Virus record (IMG/VR): IMGVR_UViG_3300027851_000093
Coordinates: 1-30,510 of that record
DNA: 30,510 nt
Origin: a virus
Reading direction: 5' to 3' (one strand)
The notes below the pieces were generated by a model. The model made no database searches. It saw nothing but the letters and a program-made list of their open reading frames with translations, and was not told where the DNA came from. Shown piece by piece: positions 15,521 to 22,369 of this stretch (its first letter is position 1; every line of letters begins with the position of its first letter). Position numbers and translations under genes: made by a program.

Positions 15521-16477
15521 ATGGCTCAGCCGACCGCAACGCTTTCCTCGTATGATGTGCGAGGCATTCGGGAAGACCTGCAAGATGTGATTTATGACAT
15601 CTCGCCGGAAGAAACCCCGTTCTACACCAAGTGCGCCAAAGCAAAGGCGGCGAATACATACCATGAGTGGCAGACCGATGCGCTTCGGTCGTCCGCCGAC
15701 AACGCGCACATCGAAGGCGACGACACCGTTGCCGAAGTGCGCTCGGCGACGACCCGTTTGGGCAACTACACCCAGATTTTCAAGAACGCGGTCGTCATCC
15801 CCGGCACCGATGTTGGCCTGAATAAAGCGGGCCGCGCGCGGGAAATGGCGTATCAGGTTCTGAAAATCGCCAAGGAACAGAAGCTGGACATCGAGAAGGC
15901 TCTGTTTGCCAACCAAGCCCGCGCGGCGGGTTCGGACACCACGGCCCGCCGTCTGGCCGGTGCGCCTGCGTGGCTCACCACCAACACCAACTTCCAGTCT
16001 GGTGGCGGCGGTGCGGACCCCACGGGCGACGGCACCAACGCGCGGACGGACGATAGCGCGCCTGCGGCGTTCGATCAGACCCGTTTCGACGCGGTGATGC
16101 AGTCCATTTGGCAGTCGGGCGGCAAGCCGGATACGGTTTACCTCTCTGCCTTCCAGATGAACAAGGCCCTTGGCTTTGTGGGGAACAACTCGCAGCGGTC
16201 CACCATCACGGCGGAAGCGGAAAAGGTCATCAAGCACATGGCCGTCTACGTGACCCCGTGGGGCACCGTGGAGTTTGTCCCGACCCGCGAGAACCGTGGC
16301 CGCGACGTGTTCATCATGCAGGATGACATGTGGGCAGTTGGCATTCTTCGTCCGACCAAGAACGAAGAACTGGCCAAGACGGGCGACAACGAAAAGCGCC
16401 AGATCCTGACGGAACTGACCCTCATTTGTAAGAATGAGAAGGCTTCCGGTGGCGTATTTGATTGCAGCACCTCGTGA
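15521..16477 (+). CDS. Major capsid protein (SU10-like HK97 fold)
   Basis: This 318-aa protein is the shell subunit. The N-terminal phrase SYDVRGIREDLQDVIYDISPEETPFYTKC (residues 9-37, read in two parts) is the standard start of the SU10-like capsid family. EWQTDALRSSADNAHIEGDD at about 47-66, TTRLGNYTQIFKN at 73-85 and AREMAYQVLKIAKEQKLDIE at 105-124 form the spine helix and A-domain start. Residues 145-180 are a flexible Gly/Asp/Thr stretch. The C-terminal half has VYLSAFQMNKAL and VEFVPTRENRGRDVFIMQDDMW, the usual P-domain closing motifs. A strong AAGGAG Shine-Dalgarno lies upstream, in keeping with very high expression. Confidence 0.92.
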   Translation: MAQPTATLSSYDVRGIREDLQDVIYDISPEETPFYTKCAKAKAANTYHEWQTDALRSSADNAHIEGDDTVAEVRSATTRLGNYTQIFKNAVVIPGTDVGLNKAGRAREMAYQVLKIAKEQKLDIEKALFANQARAAGSDTTARRLAGAPAWLTTNTNFQSGGGGADPTGDGTNARTDDSAPAAFDQTRFDAVMQSIWQSGGKPDTVYLSAFQMNKALGFVGNNSQRSTITAEAEKVIKHMAVYVTPWGTVEFVPTRENRGRDVFIMQDDMWAVGILRPTKNEELAKTGDNEKRQILTELTLICKNEKASGGVFDCSTS

Positions 16478-16492
16478 TAGGAGACGAGAACA

Positions 16493-16933
16493 ATGCCTTC
16501 TCAGTATTTCGACACCTACGGTATTGTAACCGTCACCTCTTCGACGGTCACGATCACCCCTGACGCGCATGTTGGCCAGCGCGTTGTGATGAACCGCGCG
16601 GCGGGTATCACCGCCACGCTTCCTGCGGCGACGGGTTCGGGCAACCGCTACGAATTCATCGGCGCAGTGGATGCATCGGGCAGCCAGATCATCCGCGTTG
16701 CTGACAACACCGACGTGATGATGGGCGTGGCCTATCTGGGCAACGACAGCGCGGGCGCTTCGTGCTTCTACACCGCTGACGACAGCGACACGATCACCCT
16801 GAATGGCAACACTCAGGGCGGTCTCAAGGGCTGGCGCGTTGTGCTGGATGATATCGCGACCAACACTTGGGCGGTGATGGTCTACTCGGAAGCATCCGGG
16901 GCCGAGGCTTCGCCGTTCACGGCTGGCGTCTGA
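16493..16933 (+). CDS. Putative capsid decoration / head protein
   Basis: This 146-aa, beta-rich, Gly/Ala/Thr-rich protein directly follows the capsid gene and has a good Shine-Dalgarno (GGAG). Phrases such as GQRVVMNRAAGITATLPAATG (about 28-48) and GWRVVLDDIATNTWAVMVYS (about 113-132) are compatible with a beta sandwich. That pattern suits a minor head or decoration protein that stabilises the shell. No enzymatic motif, signal peptide or membrane segment is seen. A separate fibre or tail role is possible, but the position favours the head. Confidence 0.6.
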   Translation: MPSQYFDTYGIVTVTSSTVTITPDAHVGQRVVMNRAAGITATLPAATGSGNRYEFIGAVDASGSQIIRVADNTDVMMGVAYLGNDSAGASCFYTADDSDTITLNGNTQGGLKGWRVVLDDIATNTWAVMVYSEASGAEASPFTAGV

Positions 16934-16940
16934 TCTGAGC

Positions 16941-16973
16941 GGGGGCGGCTCCGGTCGCCCCCATTCACGGGGG
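16941..16973 (+). promoter_or_regulatory. Two mutually exclusive GC hairpins over a Shine-Dalgarno
   Basis: GGGGGCG at 16941-16947 pairs with CGCCCCC at 16956-16962. The CCCCC inside the latter (16958-16962) can instead pair with GGGGG at 16969-16973, which is the likely Shine-Dalgarno for the ATG at 16978. Only one of the two can form at a time. The first lacks a T-run, so it may be a weak terminator or stabiliser after the capsid genes. Confidence 0.45.
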
Positions 16974-16977
16974 TTCC

Positions 16978-17334
16978 ATGATCATTTGGGTTCAACTCAC
17001 CTGCGCCGATTTCGAGATCGGCGGGGAACAATACCGCACGGGCGATGTGATGACGCTCGGCGACGCACAGAAGCTGCGTAAGCGCCACAAGGACACGACA
17101 TATGAAACTGTCGCAGGAAGTCCATCTGGACGAGAACAGGCTGATAATCAAGGAAACCCACGACTTCAACCCGGTGCTGGACAAGGCATCGGTGATGCGG
17201 TCGCACGGGATGACGGACTTCGGCGAAAGCAAGCTGGTGGGTTTGATCCCGATGAAGCTGTGGGCCGAGTGGGCAAAAAAGTGGGGCGTCCGCGCGGACG
17301 ACCACGGCGCGATGAAGGAAGTTCTCGCGCGTGA
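16978..17334 (+). CDS. Small phage protein, long out-of-frame overlap with the next gene
   Basis: The first 45 residues (IIWVQLTCADFEIGGEQYRT, then GDVMTLGDAQKLRKRHKD) look like a real small beta/helix protein with a normal composition. From the codon near 17102 to the stop at 17334 the frame lies across the next gene in another phase, and its product becomes Gly/Arg/Asp-rich (GRVGKKVGRPRGRPRRDEGS), typical of a shadow translation. The true protein is probably the N-terminal part and may end early in relatives, or the whole overlap may be used. A GGGGG Shine-Dalgarno precedes the start. No function is recognised. Confidence 0.5.
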   Translation: MIIWVQLTCADFEIGGEQYRTGDVMTLGDAQKLRKRHKDTTYETVAGSPSGREQADNQGNPRLQPGAGQGIGDAVARDDGLRRKQAGGFDPDEAVGRVGKKVGRPRGRPRRDEGSSRA

Positions 17335-17386
17335 ATTACAGAACCCCGACAACGCGCACTTTCGCGTGTGGGGCGGTCGCTTCTAA
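17102..17386 (+). CDS. 94-aa head-region phage protein, unknown function
   Basis: This protein has a natural composition (starts KLSQEVHLDENRLIIKETHDF) and reads as a real small protein: beta strands, then FNPVLDKASVMRSHGMTDFGESKLVGLIP, then a helix MKLWAEWAKKWGV and an ending NPDNAHFRVWGGRF (each part given separately by position). AAGGA lies 8 bases before the ATG. It overlaps the frame of the gene at 16978 by 233 bases, which is unusual. Its place between capsid and spike-base genes suggests a head completion or virion-associated role, but this is only position. Confidence 0.75.
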   Translation: MKLSQEVHLDENRLIIKETHDFNPVLDKASVMRSHGMTDFGESKLVGLIPMKLWAEWAKKWGVRADDHGAMKEVLARELQNPDNAHFRVWGGRF

Positions 17387-17401
17387 CACATGGGGTAAGC
17401 T

Positions 17402-17647
17402 ATGCCTGCCATTCGTCTGACTACGCCGGGCCGTTGGGCTGCGGTGACGCCTTCGGATTCCACTGACCTGACGGGTTCGGTCGGGCTGTATATCGGCGGG
17501 ACGGGGAACGTTGCCGTGCGGACGCTGAACGCGGCGGGAACGACTGTCACGTTCTCGAATGTGCCTGCGGGTTCGTTCATTCCGGGGAACTTCACCCGCG
17601 TGATGGCCGCGACGACTGCAACGCTTATTCTGGCGGCGTTTGAATGA
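17402..17647 (+). CDS. Head-spike base protein, RcGTA rcc01079-like
   Basis: This 81-aa beta protein matches what I remember of the spike base family found in the Rhodobacter capsulatus gene transfer agent and related phages. The hallmarks are AAVTPSDSTDLTGSVGLYIG at residues 13-32, GNVAVRTLNAAGTTVTFSN next, then a small-residue turn VPAGSFIPG and a final RVMAATTATLILAAF. In that agent the protein sits on capsid vertices and carries head fibres that help attach to the host capsule. Here it lies downstream of the capsid and decoration genes and overlaps the lectin-like gene by ATGA, which may therefore encode the fibre it carries. That pairing is inference. Confidence 0.7.
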   Translation: MPAIRLTTPGRWAAVTPSDSTDLTGSVGLYIGGTGNVAVRTLNAAGTTVTFSNVPAGSFIPGNFTRVMAATTATLILAAFE

Positions 17648-18447
17648 GCCTCGCGCTTGGCCTTGGTCTGGGTCTGCCTTTCGGCGGGTTGGACTTCTCG
17701 CCCGCACGGCTGTTCGCCGCGAATGAGCCGGGGTTCTGGGGTGAAGTCGCGCCTGCCTATCTGTGGCAGGACACGGCCCGCACGACGCCGGTAACGGCTG
17801 ACGGTGATCCTGTCGCGTCATGGCAGTTGAACACCGCAACGGGCGTGATTTACGCCACACAATCGACGGCAGGAAACCGCCCGATCTACAAGGCCAGTGC
17901 GGGATTGCATTGGCTGGAATTTGACGGCGCGACGAGCAACCGTTGGCTGGTCACGCCGACAATCACGCCGGGAACAAACATGGCACAGGTTTTTGCCGGG
18001 GTGCGGAAGCTGAGTGATGCGGCGAGTGGCGTTATTCTTGAGACAAGCGTAAACTTTAACGTAAATAATGGCGCAATTTTAATGACGGCCCCGAATTCGG
18101 TAGGCGCGAGTTACAGTTATGGGAGCATGGGGACGCTTAACCGCGCGGCTACATACACAAACGCGGCGGTTGCCGCGCCGAATACAAGCATCCTCGCTGG
18201 GCTGTCTCAAATCTCTACAGATACGCTTCTGTTGCGGGTGAACGGCGCTCAAGTTGCATCTACCATACTTGATCAAGGCACAGGTAATTACCTTGCCTAC
18301 CCGCTTTACATCGGTAGCCGTGGCGGCACTACATCTCCGTTTAACGGGCGCATATACGGACTGATTGTCCGCTTCGGCGCAAACCTATCTGCCGCGCAGA
18401 TCACCCAAGCGGAAAGCTGGATGAACCAGCGAACACGGGCTTACTGA
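17644..18447 (+). CDS. Concanavalin/LamG-like virion surface protein
   Basis: This 267-aa protein has the build of phage lectin-fold proteins. After a Gly-rich lead (GLGLGLPFGGL) comes the phrase PAYLWQDTARTTPVTADGDPV (about 37-57), a well-known start of this group in phages. It is followed by HWLEFDGATSNRWLV near 92-106, a mid-domain strand pattern, and a final YPLYIGSRGGTTSPFNGRIYGLIV with SAAQITQAESWM. Such domains bind carbohydrate. The ATG overlaps the spike-base stop, so the two are probably made together. Bases 17990-18310 are visibly A/T-richer than the flanks, suggesting recent exchange of the binding part. Head fibre or receptor-binding accessory are both possible. Confidence 0.65.
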   Translation: MSLALGLGLGLPFGGLDFSPARLFAANEPGFWGEVAPAYLWQDTARTTPVTADGDPVASWQLNTATGVIYATQSTAGNRPIYKASAGLHWLEFDGATSNRWLVTPTITPGTNMAQVFAGVRKLSDAASGVILETSVNFNVNNGAILMTAPNSVGASYSYGSMGTLNRAATYTNAAVAAPNTSILAGLSQISTDTLLLRVNGAQVASTILDQGTGNYLAYPLYIGSRGGTTSPFNGRIYGLIVRFGANLSAAQITQAESWMNQRTRAY

Positions 18448-18448
18448 C

Positions 18449-20518
18449 ATGACGATTGCAAACGGTGAAATCGGATCATCTGTCCGCGCGAAGCTAAACC
18501 AGTCCTTTGCGGACATTGCCACGCTGTCTGCTTCGCTGTCGTCGCAGTCGTCGTCTTTGTCCTCGGTATCAAGCCGCACGACTTCGCTTGAAATCCGCGC
18601 GGCAAAGTCCATTGCCAACGTCGCCACATTGCTTGCTGACGCGGCGTTGACCTATGCGGCAGGATCAACCAATTCCGTAGCGGCGGGCGACATTATCCAG
18701 ACCCGCGCAGAAGGCTTCTCCTACGAAGTCGCGGCATCAGGTGCATCTGACCATCATGTGACTACGGCGGGGGGGATGAAGCTATACATTCTGCCGAATG
18801 GTGCGGGTGAAATTGAGTGGGGCGCTACGGGTGCCGTTTCGGGCGCTTCAAACCACGGGACACAATGGACTGTGGCTGGTGCGGCGCTTTCTCGCGCAGG
18901 CACGAAAGTTCTGCGCGTTGGGCCGGGGACGTGGCGGTTCCAATATGTGACCATGCCGGAAGGAATCGTGGTCAAATGCGCCAAGTGGCTGACTGTTTTT
19001 AAGCCTGTCAGCATTGACGACCGAGCCATCTTCACGATGGACAGCGGATCGGCTGTTTCCTTCATAGATGGCTGCACTTTTGAAGATGCGACATTTGAAG
19101 GCGGTGAGGTTACTCCAACTTTTTCGGAGCAACAACACCTTATCACCATTCACGGGGTTGATGGGGCTTCGTTCATTGGCTGCACATTCAAGGGATGGCG
19201 AGGTGATGCGCTTTATCTAGGTTCGTCCGATAGCGGCGGCACGACCGAGCGGCACAATCGAAACGTGCAGGTTTTGCGCTGCTACTTCGATGGCGTAAAC
19301 AATGAAAATCGTCAGGCTATTTCAGTTATTGACGTTGATGGTCTCTGTGTCCGTGACAACGTATTCGTGAACTGCACCAAGTCTACGATGCCCGGTGTCA
19401 TTGACCTTGAGCCGAACACTAATGCGTTCCATGTCATCAGGAACGTCTGGATCGATGGCAACAGCTTTGAAAATTGCGGGGGTAATGTCGGCACGGTTGC
19501 GATCTTTATCCCCGCAGTTGTGTCGCTACCCAAAAACATCAACATTCTGAACAACAAGGCGCGCAGCTTGGCGCTTTCTTCCGGTGGCGGCTTCTTTGGC
19601 TGTATCGTGAACCGCGTCACAACCGATACTGATGCCGATATGGCCGTGCTGGTTGAAGGCAATGATGTTCGATCTTTGGTCGGTAGGCCGTATCAGATCA
19701 TTAGCGGAAAAGGTATTCGCGCCCGACGCAATGTTTTTTCAGACGCATCACTGGCTTCGATTGTCAGCTTCAACACTGCGCTGGCTTATGCCCGCGATGT
19801 GGCCATTGCCGATACATTCATCCGATGCGGCTCCGGCGAGTCGCAAGGCATGAGTGTTTTTTCGGCAGACTATGTCGATCTGACAGGCAGCATTTTTGAT
19901 GACTGCGCCAATGGTGGGGCGGGGGCTTGTGCGATCCGCTTCAATACTGGGACGAGTTCCTACGTCAAACTTAACGACATCAAGATTGTTTCCCCGACCG
20001 GGAAAACGCTGCGGGCAGTTCAGAAGGAAGCGGGCCATACCTTTACTCCTGACACAAATCAGCACTACGGATGTCAGTGGGGGACGCTGGTCAACGCCTT
20101 TGAGGCGCATCAGAGCGACAGCCTATGGACGGTTTACACACCTGTCGCGGAGGGTGCCACGTCTGCGGGTTCTGGAACATATACTCGCCAATATGGGCGG
20201 TGGCGGCGGATCGGTAAGCAGGTCTTTTTTGAGCTTGAAATCGTCCAGTCAAGCCACACCGGAACGGGCCTTCTGGAATTGTCTCTGCCTGTGCAAGCGG
20301 ATGCGTCGTCTAACAATGAACTGAGACCTATCGCGGTAATGCTGGACGGTGTTTCGACCACTGGCGGTCAAATTGGCGCTATCAACCCCGGCGCTACTGC
20401 GGGCGGAGTGACGGGGTGCATCCGCTGCTATCACACCGCCACCGGAGCGATAGCTCAGACCGTTATTCCCGCTGGCGCTGCGACGTTCCGCGCGTCTGGC
20501 ACTTACATGATGGAGTGA
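18449..20518 (+). CDS. Tailspike protein with right-handed beta-helix
   Basis: This is a 689-aa probable receptor-binding tailspike. Residues 1-55 form a helical, Ser-rich head-binding part (SVRAKLNQSFADIATLS, then a coiled run of SSQSSSLSS). A connector AAGDIIQTRAEGFSYEVAAS followed by SGASDHHVTTAGGMKLYIL (about 83-115) is the phrase that often precedes a pectate lyase-like domain. From about 150 to 520 short strands with N/G/C turns repeat, for example FIDGCTFEDATFEGG, RNVQVLRCYFDGVNN and VWIDGNSFENCGGN, as expected of a beta-helix. The last 120 residues form a different beta domain. A depolymerase activity toward capsule or O-antigen is plausible but no catalytic residues could be fixed. 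It ends the head/spike block before the terminator at 20576. Confidence 0.75.
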   Translation: MTIANGEIGSSVRAKLNQSFADIATLSASLSSQSSSLSSVSSRTTSLEIRAAKSIANVATLLADAALTYAAGSTNSVAAGDIIQTRAEGFSYEVAASGASDHHVTTAGGMKLYILPNGAGEIEWGATGAVSGASNHGTQWTVAGAALSRAGTKVLRVGPGTWRFQYVTMPEGIVVKCAKWLTVFKPVSIDDRAIFTMDSGSAVSFIDGCTFEDATFEGGEVTPTFSEQQHLITIHGVDGASFIGCTFKGWRGDALYLGSSDSGGTTERHNRNVQVLRCYFDGVNNENRQAISVIDVDGLCVRDNVFVNCTKSTMPGVIDLEPNTNAFHVIRNVWIDGNSFENCGGNVGTVAIFIPAVVSLPKNINILNNKARSLALSSGGGFFGCIVNRVTTDTDADMAVLVEGNDVRSLVGRPYQIISGKGIRARRNVFSDASLASIVSFNTALAYARDVAIADTFIRCGSGESQGMSVFSADYVDLTGSIFDDCANGGAGACAIRFNTGTSSYVKLNDIKIVSPTGKTLRAVQKEAGHTFTPDTNQHYGCQWGTLVNAFEAHQSDSLWTVYTPVAEGATSAGSGTYTRQYGRWRRIGKQVFFELEIVQSSHTGTGLLELSLPVQADASSNNELRPIAVMLDGVSTTGGQIGAINPGATAGGVTGCIRCYHTATGAIAQTVIPAGAATFRASGTYMME

Positions 20519-20575
20519 CGGGATTGTTGCCGCACCCAAAATACTGTGTTTTATTCGGGGTAGCTTATTATGTCC

Positions 20576-20602
20576 AACGCCATCCTTCGGGGTGGCGTTT
20601 TG
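20576..20602 (+). terminator. Rho-independent terminator with TTCG tetraloop before the lysis genes
   Basis: AACGCCATCC (20576-20585) pairs with GGGTGGCGTT (20590-20599) in 10 pairs with one G-T and a stable TTCG loop, running into TTTT. It separates the tailspike from the lysis cassette. The TTTTGCGTT then CGGGG downstream and the ATGTCC just upstream parallel the element at 12182-12235. A weak promoter-like TTGTTG (20524-20529) with TGTTTT 17 bases later lies upstream. Confidence 0.85.
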
Positions 20603-20617
20603 CGTTTCGGGGATGCC

Positions 20618-20860
20618 ATGAGCCTGATTGAGAACATAGAGCGGATCGGGGTGAACCTGACCACGGCGGTATTCGGCGCGCTTGGTGCGGGATGCTTGTG
20701 GATAATCCGCAATGTTCTGACCAATCGGGAAAAAGTGGAAATTCTTGAGCGCGAAATGAGGCATCGGCAACAGCAACGCGACGAAGACAGGGCGGCGTTG
20801 TCGGACGTGCGGGAAAGCGTAAAGCGGATTGAGGGCTGGATCATGGAGCGGGGCAAATGA
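20618..20860 (+). CDS. Holin-like small membrane protein
   Basis: This 80-aa protein has one hydrophobic span at about 11-30 (IGVNLTTAVFGALGAGCLWI) and then a charged coiled-coil tail (EKVEILEREMRHRQQQRDEDR). This layout is like that of XhlA-type lysis proteins, which sit in the inner membrane and help the endolysin. The frame is open upstream to an ATG at 20570, but I chose 20618 because it follows the terminator and a CGGGG Shine-Dalgarno. Its stop overlaps the ATG of the old muramidase start (ATGA at 20857-20860), so it was originally coupled to the endolysin gene. Holin is inferred from position and topology. Confidence 0.6.
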   Translation: MSLIENIERIGVNLTTAVFGALGAGCLWIIRNVLTNREKVEILEREMRHRQQQRDEDRAALSDVRESVKRIEGWIMERGK

Positions 20861-20919
20861 AGGGCAACCTTGAGGCATCCCTGCGGCTTGTGCTGGCCCA
20901 TGAGGGCGTCACCGTCTAA
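20857..20919 (+). pseudogene. Orphaned 5' end of the muramidase gene
   Basis: An ATG in ATGA overlap with the holin-like gene opens MKGNLEASLRLVLAHEG and then runs into three foreign codons (VTV) and TAA. These 17 residues match the start of the intact muramidase at 21614 (MKSNLDAALRLVLAHEG) at 14 positions. The bases agree at only 34 of 51 positions by my hand count, mostly differing at codon third positions. This is the original gene start, cut off from the rest by the HNH insert. The break falls right after the catalytic HEG. Confidence 0.85.
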
Positions 20920-21538
20920 TTTTTTCGACTGCATCGTGCGGGTCTTCCCCAAGGTATCTAACCCTGCGGTGCAGCGATTTATAGTTGACGCCCATCAAAG
21001 CGGCGAAGTCTTTTAAGATCAGCTTTGCTCCATCGTGGTATACAAGCACGTTGTCCGTTCGCGTTCTTGCTTGTTCCGAAATCGTCGCCCATCGGCAGTT
21101 TTCCGGATTGTATCCTTTGTGCGGGTCGATCCGATCTAGCGTGTGACCCTCTGGGCATTCGCCCATGTCTTCAAGAAAGTTACTGAAGCCGTCGAGCCAT
21201 CGCTGGCACATGGTGATGCCACGCCCGCCATAAATGGGAAACTTTGGGTCTTTTGGATTGGTGCAGCGCCCCTTGGCGTGCTGGTAGCTCTTCAGCGTCT
21301 TGCTGGACACTCTGCCTACGCGGTGGCCGTGCGTAACTGATCGCTCACGAGTTACTTCTTTACGCAAGCACCCACAGCTGCGGGTGTTTCCGCTCTTCAC
21401 GTGTGAAATCTGCGTCTCGATTGACCCGCCGCATTCACACTGAAAAAGCCAGCAGGTTTTCCCATTGTGCGGTTCCAACCGTTTAACAGCGGTGAGCCGA
21501 AAGAATTTGTTTCCGGTTTCGTCAATGCGCGCGTTCAT
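20909..21538 (-). CDS. HNH homing endonuclease inserted in the muramidase gene
   Basis: This 209-aa protein is of the phage HNH type. Residues 25-60 hold a small Cys zinc site (CWLFQCECGG, then RSCGCLR). A central helix with AKGRCTNPKDPKF and YGGRGITMCQRW leads to the HNH core, where GHTLDRIDPHKGYNPENCRW near 133-152 has the conserved D-R-I-D and N-C-R-W. A C-terminal helix-turn-helix-like segment (DFAALMGVNYKSLHRRV) may read the target. The stop codon lies inside the junction with the broken muramidase start, and the gene runs against its neighbours. Codons are A/T-richer than those of the phage genes around it. Such enzymes cut uninterrupted alleles so that their own gene is copied in. Confidence 0.85.
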   Translation of the reverse strand: MNARIDETGNKFFRLTAVKRLEPHNGKTCWLFQCECGGSIETQISHVKSGNTRSCGCLRKEVTRERSVTHGHRVGRVSSKTLKSYQHAKGRCTNPKDPKFPIYGGRGITMCQRWLDGFSNFLEDMGECPEGHTLDRIDPHKGYNPENCRWATISEQARTRTDNVLVYHDGAKLILKDFAALMGVNYKSLHRRVRYLGEDPHDAVEKIRR

Positions 21539-21567
21539 ATGAACAACTCACTTTGTGGGCCTATGGA

Positions 21568-21596
21568 AGTCTACAGAAATTTAACGTGCGCTTCAA
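21568..21596 (-). promoter_or_regulatory. Candidate minus-strand promoter for the HNH gene
   Basis: Read on the minus strand, TTGAAG (21596-21591) and TAGACT (21573-21568) are exactly 17 bases apart, each matching the sigma70 hexamers at four of six positions. The HNH ATG at 21538 would be some 20-25 bases downstream of the start. This would allow the insert to be expressed against the lysis transcript. Confidence 0.4.
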
Positions 21597-21613
21597 CCTA
21601 TGATGGGGACGTG

Positions 21614-22369
21614 ATGAAATCTAATCTTGATGCAGCGTTGCGATTGGTTTTAGCGCATGAAGGCGGCTATTCGGACAATCCCGCCGATCCCGGTGGGAAA
21701 ACCAATCGCGGCGTGACGCAGCGGGTATACGATGCCTATCGAAAGCGCAAAGGGCTGGGCATCCAATCCGTCCGTGGGATTTTGGCGGATGAAGTGGCTG
21801 AGATTTACAAGCACCAGTATTGGGACGCCGTGCGGGCCGATGATCTTCCTGCGGGGCTGGATTACGCGGTGTTTGACTACGCGGTGAACAGCGGGCCGCG
21901 TCGGGCAATACAGGATCTTCAACGCACTCTTGGCGTGACGCCTGACGGGATTATCGGCTCTGTCACCCTTGCCGCGATTGGCGACGTGTTCACCGTCATC
22001 GACAGGCTATGTGAACGGCGGCTGGCGTTCCTTCGTGGGCTGAAGCATTACAAGACGTTTGGCCGTGGATGGGAACGGCGCGTGGCGGAAGTTGCCGATG
22101 CAGCGGTGGCAATGGCGCAGGGTTCGGTGGCGGTAGTGCCGACCGAGGCAACCCCGAAAGCGGAAGAAGCCCCGAAGACGGCGGCGCAATCATCGACCGT
22201 GCAAGCAAGCGCGGTGCAGATCGTGTCTGGCGCGGGGGCTGGGGTGGCGGCGATTGGCGCGCTGGATGGCGTGGCGCAGATCGTGGCGATTGCCTTTGTG
22301 GGCATCATTGTTCTGGCCGCTGCATACATCATGCGGGAACGGATTAAGAAGCTAGCGGAGGGCGTCTGA
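21614..22369 (+). CDS. N-acetylmuramidase endolysin (GH108-like) with C-terminal membrane segment
   Basis: This is the lysis enzyme that cuts peptidoglycan. Residues 12-36 contain the family signature, with His15-Glu16-Gly-Gly the catalytic site (Glu16) followed by YSDNPADPGGKTNRGVTQ. Residues 83-121 resemble the usual C-terminal PG-binding part (LDYAVFDYAVNSGPRRAI, LGVTPDGIIGSVTL). A Pro/Ala/Lys linker (about 170-200) leads to a hydrophobic C-terminus, IVAIAFVGIIVLAAAYIM near 223-240, suggesting membrane anchoring as in holin-associated muramidases. I chose the ATG at 21614 because it aligns with the old start at 20857 and has GGGGAC before it; a longer frame reaches 21467 but is not family-like. 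The first 17 codons come from the HNH insert, so the enzyme is chimeric. Stop and next ATG overlap as TGATG. Confidence 0.85.
   Translation: MKSNLDAALRLVLAHEGGYSDNPADPGGKTNRGVTQRVYDAYRKRKGLGIQSVRGILADEVAEIYKHQYWDAVRADDLPAGLDYAVFDYAVNSGPRRAIQDLQRTLGVTPDGIIGSVTLAAIGDVFTVIDRLCERRLAFLRGLKHYKTFGRGWERRVAEVADAAVAMAQGSVAVVPTEATPKAEEAPKTAAQSSTVQASAVQIVSGAGAGVAAIGALDGVAQIVAIAFVGIIVLAAAYIMRERIKKLAEGV

Noticed and set aside
20524-20552. Promoter before the lysis cassette (TTGTTG, 17 bases, TGTTTT)
   Set aside because: The -10 element is poor; mentioned with the terminator but not called on its own.
21467-21613. N-terminal extension of the muramidase to an ATG at 21467
   Set aside because: The extra 49 residues are antisense to the HNH gene start and its promoter region and are not family-like; the ATG at 21614 aligns with the original start at 20857.
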